Below, piece by piece: positions 58,511 through 64,000 of a stretch of 64,000 nt of DNA. Each line of letters opens with the position of its first letter. The stretch's first letter is position 1. Origin of the DNA: Fasciolopsis buskii (taxonomy: Eukaryota; Platyhelminthes; Trematoda; Plagiorchiida; Fasciolidae); NCBI GenBank assembly GCA_008360955.1, contig LUCM01004444.1, positions 18,344 to 82,343 on the forward strand, read 5' to 3'. The notes below the pieces were generated by a model. That model did not search any database. It saw nothing but the letters and a program-made list of their open reading frames with translations, and was not told the DNA's origin. Position numbers and translations under genes: made by a program.

Positions 58511-59019
58511 TCAGCATGATAGTGCCAATGAGGAGGCTGCTGCGTTTGGCGTCTTGGCGTCAGAAGAGTTTTAAGCCCCAATGTAGATTTCCGCCGTTAT
58601 CGCTTCCGAAGAGTTAGCTAGCGAACAAGTAATCAAGATGTCCGATCCCTGATTTGATCAGGTAGAAATACACTAAAAATATCGTGTCATGAACGCACGC
58701 CCCTTCAGTTTTCGCCCTGACACCAAATGGAGGTGAACCGATCTCCGAATGCACAAGATAATCGTTCAAACTGAAGGGCATGCCCAGAGATCACTTTGAA
58801 GGTAGCACTAAATGGGTTAGCATAACTGAGGACCGAAGAATAGAGGAAAGAAAACTATAAGTGATACCGAGTGAAGTTTTTAAGTGAAGACATGTTTGCG
58901 ACGGGAAATTTGCTTCTTTGGAGTGCACAACCATCTTCTGGGAACCGTTTCTGTTTTTGGTACCACTAGAAAACAGCGGTCAGTTAAAACGGGAGACTTC
59001 TGTGAGAGTCAAAAGAGAT
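58511..59019. other. No recognised gene
   Basis: No supported reading frame. May be the 5' continuation of the LINE fragment to its left. Confidence 0.3.
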
Positions 59020-59335
59020 GAGGAAACATACTACTGAGAGGAAGAACCAATGCTTCCGGGCATGGTGTCCCCTTTCTGAAGGGAAGGTTAGCCTTGCCTG
59101 ACCAACGAAAATCCTCCCACGAATCACCGTGTGATTATTAGATCTACTTACTATCCACTCACGCTCCTAACGATTCAAATGAGGTATGCGTACCTGAAGA
59201 GCGGAAATAACCGCGAAACTGATCGTGCGTTTCCACGGAAATTTTGTTCATCCATCCGTATGCCATATATACTACTGAGAGGAAAACATTTGTGTCTAAA
59301 AATGAGTGGCGTCGGCCTGATATTTTGCTGAAGTT
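59020..59335. repeat. Dispersed repeat shared with 4840-5290
   Basis: GAAACATACTACTGAGAGGAA and GCCTGACCAACGAAAATCC match 5150-5245 directly. The segment 59180-59290 matches 4850-4960 in reverse complement (TTTTGTTCATCCATCCGTAT). ACTACTGAGAGGAA occurs at both ends of this copy. The inverted pairing suggests a composite or rearranged unit. Confidence 0.5.
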
Positions 59336-59349
59336 GAAAGGTCGTGTGT

Positions 59350-59695
59350 GTAAAGTAGGTGTCTCACGTGTTCATCTTCGTGGTTGGGGTCCGAAAGACT
59401 CGTCGACTTGCTGGCTGGAGACACTTAAGGGTTAGGCAGTGAACCGTGAACAGTGGCGATCGTGCTGTCATTTTCTATCGAATCAGAATGATTGAAAACA
59501 CGCGCGTTTGTACAGTTAGACTGTTTCGTGTGTTGGCTGCAGCAGCATCTTATCGTTTCCCGCCTGTGTAGGTCCACTCCCTGTTCCCATTGGATATTCC
59601 CTCTTTATATAGAAACGTGGAACTCTGGGGAACTGGCATCGGTCAGTGAGGCTTGCCTTGCTGTTTAACGCTGAACGATGGTGATGATAAGTTTC
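59350..59695 (+). mobile_element. RTE-like LINE 3' end fragment (copy 3)
   Basis: Matches 23519-23850 from GTAAAGTAGGTGTCTCACG to the tail AACGATGGTGATGATA. 5'-truncated, as usual for LINE copies. One 6-base insertion (GTTCATC) interrupts the VSRLRG block, reading VSRVHLRG. Confidence 0.75.
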
Positions 59696-60857
59696 CTCTC
59701 GTAGGAGACAAAGATTAGACAAACCAGAACATGTCACTGGATAAGCACAGTTATGATTAAAATTCCCCAATTTTAAATGGATGGGAGGGGATTGTTATCT
59801 ATTAAGGAATCAATAAATGTGTACGAGTCGATAGGTGTTCTGATTGTAAGCAGAAGGGTGAAGTGGACTTATTGTACTCCAGCAGCGAAAATATTTAGAG
59901 TATCTCAGAATACCTAAACAGTCAAGAACTCCGGAGGAGTAGGTAAAAATATCTGGGTTGCCACATTATAACGACTAAATGTAATTCGATGCACCGTCTA
60001 CTTTGCACGCATAAAAAAAGAAAGACGTCTACTCCGGGCTTCGACTCGTCAACTGACAATCGAATCTATTCCTAATTCCAACTAGGGTCGACCATAAACA
60101 AAATTCGTTTACTAATCAAAATCAAATAGCTTATATTAGCCTTTCATGGTCGACGCTCACTGATCGATTCTTCTGCCGGTTATTCGGTCCCTCAGCGGCG
60201 TTTTCGCTCAGGTTATCGATTGGCCCAATCAGTAAGATGTTGATCTCTGACTGGGGTAATGTTTGTGCCGAGTTTATACCAACTACCTCTTTCATTGCCT
60301 TCTTTCTTCTGCATCGTTACCTATAGCTAGCAAATCGTTTACTTCTCACGAAAGGCCCGTTTACACTGGTTCAACTATGACCTCTGAACAAACACATGAG
60401 TGTTGGGATAACAACGTGATCTGATGGCGTGCGTGAGATCCGAAATTTTAGAAAACAGTGAACAGAAGTTAGTGTTGATCAACAACAGTATTATCACTCT
60501 GGGAGGAGCGATGCGTTCAAGACCAGTTTATCAGCCAGCACTTTTCCGTTTCTTAATCCAAACTAATTTAAAGGACTCTGGTGCCTGGCAAACTGGCGAC
60601 TAGGCAAACAATGCATTCTAGTTCTCTGTATGAATAAAATAACCAAGGATCAGCCTCTTGGCTGTTGAGTATAAGTTTGATGTGCTTTTAACGTAATTAG
60701 GCTACATTGCGAATGATAAACGACTGGTCAAATATCAAAACAAAAGGTAGAATTATTAGTTTCGTAGGTAATTGATCCAGGTCCACTAATGTGCTGAACT
60801 ATGTCCTAATCTCATATTGCCTTTACCAACGAGAAAAATGGTAGCATTTCAGAAATA
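59696..60857. other. Intergenic sequence with one half of a dispersed repeat
   Basis: Sequence at about 60040-60290 is diverged but similar to 62930-63190 in the same orientation. Shared pieces include a TCGACCA-AA block followed by an AAAATTCG block, CTGA-TGATTC, and a TGATCTCTGA-TGGG-TAATG type block. No gene. Confidence 0.3.
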
Positions 60858-61376
60858 ATGTCTAGACAGTCGACCTGCAATCTCCAAACTTCGAGAATTT
60901 CCACGTTAAGCCACCTAATGGAAAGCGTGAAAATGGTAAGTTTCTCATCACCTTTTGGATTTTGTCTGTAAAATATTGACTACGGTGCATAATGAAGCAC
61001 CCGATGCAAGAGCAAAATTATACTTACGAGTTCTTCACAGGTGCTGGATGTTGATCGATTTAATCCTAACATACTAACGAGCAGTTCACAATATTTTCAG
61101 GAACGATTTCACCAGTCAACGGAGAATAAGGATTTTTACCAGTGCAACTCAGCAACTGAAACTATTGAAAAACTTCAATTCGTCAACTGGATCAACAACT
61201 CAATTCGAACGGTGAGAACTGCAATCTGCAAACTCTTGAGAACTACTCAAAGGTCGACATTTTGGGCAGTTGTCTTTAAACCCCGATTCTCAGATAGTCA
61301 GGATACCTCGATTGCGAGCCAGAACTTGACTGCTGAAGAAAAGGATTTATTTAATATCCTAACGAACAGCTGATCA
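60858..61376 (+). CDS. Two-exon gene of unknown function
   Basis: Exon 1 (60858-60935) starts with ATG and reads MSRQSTCNLQTSRIS and on to MESVKM. A GTAAGT donor follows at 60936, and an acceptor TTCTTCACAG ends at 61040. Exon 2 (61041-61376) continues in the same frame with VLDVDRFNPNIL and ends with TGA after ILTNS. The intron is 105 nt and contains in-frame stops, so splicing is required. The product is about 136 residues, polar, without signal peptide or membrane segment. It has an aromatic, hydrophobic stretch (RSTFWAVVFKPRF) near residue 105. I recognise no family. It sits between two copies of a dispersed repeat. Confidence 0.4.
60936..61040 (+). other. Predicted GT-AG intron, 105 nt
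   Basis: Donor ATG|GTAAGT, acceptor TTCTTCACAG|GTG. It interrupts the frame between two codons (phase 0). Confidence 0.4.
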
Positions 61377-63887
61377 GTAATAACGGATCTCTTGGTTCCT
61401 GTTCACATTTACCAAGTCTCGCCCCTCTTCTCTACGAACATTCACAATTCGCCCATAAGTGAATACGCATGTCTAAAAGCCATTTTCGATTGGATTATCA
61501 CCTTCGAATATTTTGATTCAACAGGAGAAAACATAATCAACTAGACCATGGATATTACCTTAAAAACAAAGTGTGATTATGCGCGAATAACATACTCCCA
61601 CCCACACACATTACAGTGATGATGTTTCCCTAACTGTTCGTACTTTGGGTTGTTCCGACAGTCATTTTCACATCTGTGACAGTAAACTTCGGTTATTCGA
61701 TTTGATTCAGATGATCTGCAGTAAATAATGGAGTCAAACTGATGCGCTTCTGCTAACCCTAGCTGGCTGGGAACTCAACTGTCACAGCTAGGTGGTGAAA
61801 ACCTTCTACTCGCTTTAGTCAATTTCTCTTCCGAAACCTCCCTTTTTACTGGCTTGGAGTTTTCAGCGACCTGACCTTGCTGAGACTTCGGTAGTCCCAT
61901 TTGGCTAATCGTCTGGTTGTTATTTATTTTTGTTGTCGTTATTATTACTTTTCGTGTTATCAACATCGAACACGACTGAGATCATAACTAAACATCTGCG
62001 TCTTATCTACATAGTCCCTTTGTTTGTCAAGTGAAGTACAGTGGGAACGGAAATCTCAATGTTGCATGACAACTGAATGAGCTTTCAAAATGTGCAGACA
62101 TCATAACCACTAGCGCGAACCATATTCATTCTAAGTTATTCAGACCGTCCAGTTCATACGAATGCAACACTGTTAAGTGGTAATTATGTAGTTGTAAGGA
62201 AACTGCAAACTGCTTTTGGAATGCGAAGTTGATGTGTCATTAGCTGTTCCGAATCCGAAGAAACCACGCATGCGTGAAATGCTCGGGGTGGGAGCCACCG
62301 TCAATGCATACGCCACAAATTAGGTAATCAGTGGAAAATGTAGCCTATTATATTGTAATGTTCTGTTAATTCTAGGGGTAGGCCAAATTTGTTAATTTTC
62401 AAGGATCGGTGCACATACGTTTTTCACTCTAACGACGTCCAACTGTTTGAGATTGAATTTCAACATACCACAGTTTTCCAGGGGCAACTAATATACGCTG
62501 CTGATGAATCCAAACAGAGACGGAACAATCGTGCAATAGTTAACCAATTTCCAACCGTCAGGTGAATGCACATACTGCATGATGAACAAATGCATTGATA
62601 ATGTGAACTTTTTAAAGTTATAGTAACAGAATATCATAATAGGAATTTGACATAGGTATTGATATAACAATCTTAAGCGTGTGGCCAGGTGTGTATCGAT
62701 TAAGCCCTCCAAATTCCCATTCTGACACTCCATCAACCTTCCCCATTAAACAATGAATAGCAGCAAATACTTTATACACTCAGTTTAAGTCCGCTGATGA
62801 GTACATGGCGTAACAATGAGGGTGTGTTTATTTGTACAACATAATGAATCCCGCGGAATGCGTAATCTATTGAAAATGCTTCGTATCTGTTCTAAAACGT
62901 GAAAAGAGTCTATTTCGATTTCGATGCCTCAATCGATTCTATGTCCGGTTCGCTATCGACCAAAACTAACCAGAAAATTCGCATTCATTAATGGAAGTGA
63001 AATCGCTGATAGTAGTTTTCGATGATCAACATTCTTTGATCGACTAGTCCGCTGACTGATTCGACCCGCCCTTATTAAATAACAACGTGGTACAGTTTTT
63101 TGATCAGCTAATCAGTTGAAGCAATCAGCGAGATGTCGGCACAGTTATGCTGACCTCTGATCTGGGCAATGGATATTGCCACTCGATATGTGCTACACAT
63201 ACAGTAGTAAATATCACATCTCGACAATACTTGGCTATTTCGTCTGATTTTCTCAGTCGTCGAGTAGGAAGAAGTATTTTAAGTCCATGAAATATTCCCG
63301 TAGTTTGCGTTCAAAACCGTAGAATGGCAAAAACAGATCCATCTTTTAGTACTTTTTCATCAGCAAACGTGAACAGTTCCGGTGGGGATTTGTAACCTCA
63401 GTGCACAGTGCCAAAACTAGAACACAAGGCTGAATTCAAATCTCACTAATGGCTTCTTTATCAGCTAATCACCAGGTTCACTAATCGTGTCTGTTTGTCT
63501 CACCATCTTGGTGCCCTCAGGCAACGGAAGCTGTAGGTCATGACGGGCTGTTTTTGGGAGCACAGGATAGGTCGGTGTAGTCTGATAGTGATCGCTTCTG
63601 CCCTAAGAGAGGATTCTTTCTCTGTCTGACGTCTTTGGAGCGGTTGACAGACGCACAATAGACGGTGCTCAGTAATCCATTTCGCGTTGATGTGTGACCC
63701 GGATCGATCGCATGGGCCAGTATCGTGCAGGTCATGGCCTTATTGATCCCTCTCGATAGGCACGTAGTAGTGTTCTTGAACTCGATCGGACAAGCATCGC
63801 AAGGGCATTCACTTTTTTCTCCCTTTTTAATCTCCCGTATGAAAGAAAACCATCTTGAATAAGGTTCCTTACATGAGATAAAACGTG
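61377..63887. other. Intergenic sequence, no supported gene
   Basis: Contains the second copy of the dispersed repeat (about 62930-63190). Short chance frames only. Confidence 0.3.
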
Positions 63888-63911
63888 AAAAGTACTTCGC
63901 GAAGTACTTTT
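63888..63911. repeat. Perfect 24-bp palindrome
   Basis: AAAAGTACTTCG is followed at once by its reverse complement. Outer matching arms TGAGAT (63874-63879) and ATCTCA (63919-63924) extend the inverted repeat to about 51 bp with a mismatched middle. Confidence 0.9.
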
Positions 63912-64000
63912 TTCAGTGATCTCATATGACCAATGCCAGGGATGGTAAGTGGTTTACATATTGCGATTTCATCAAAATAACCAAACTAATTCCAGTAGCA

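Noticed and set aside
1..64000. CRISPR arrays, bacterial operons, tRNA or rRNA genes
   Set aside because: No regularly spaced repeats, ribosome-binding patterns or cloverleaf sequences other than the SINE-like tRNA heads were seen.

Overview
The window looks like a flatworm nuclear genome, most likely a digenean trematode; a cestode is not excluded. The evidence is the mix of degenerate retrotransposons: RTE-like and CR1/Jockey-like LINEs, Ty3/gypsy elements with a tRNA-Trp-like primer site as in the CsRn1 clade of flukes, and a BEL/Pao element. Schistosome-like hammerhead-ribozyme SINE relics, long AT microsatellites, very short introns and low gene density fit too. There is no sign of bacterial or viral gene organisation, so most long reading frames here are fragments of mobile elements.

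Layout. 1-3.6 kb: pieces of RTE-like LINEs, one of them split by a solo LTR. 3.7-8.75 kb: a plus-strand Ty3/gypsy integrase relic broken up by about 4 kb of other repeats, ending in an LTR. 11.57-17.77 kb: a complete but decayed BEL/Pao element whose two 335-bp LTRs are identical. 19.28-26.82 kb: a minus-strand Ty3/gypsy element (A) carrying a 3.05-kb LINE inserted with a 13-bp target-site duplication. 28.86-31.23 kb: a 5' part of a related Ty3/gypsy copy (B), interrupted by a solo LTR. 32.05-32.30 kb: a solo LTR of the same family. 32.3-64 kb: more AT-rich, with microsatellites, hammerhead SINE relics, LINE and gypsy fragments, and the few probable host genes.

The host genes of note are two tandemly oriented PP1-like genes of the PPP phosphatase family, at 42452-43543 and 53291-54448. 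Both are intact full-length frames, and both have lost most metal-binding residues of the PPP active site. They share several inactivating changes, so they look like a duplicated pseudophosphatase lineage kept for a non-catalytic role. A small two-exon gene of unknown function (60858-61373) is supported by a GT-AG intron and an unbroken joined frame. An 84-codon frame ending at a polyadenylation signal (33464-33718) is a weaker candidate exon.

The strongest leads are the paired pseudophosphatases, the conflict between identical LTRs and a dead interior in the BEL/Pao element, and the hammerhead-bearing SINE relics. All homology statements rest on reading motifs by eye; no database search was possible.
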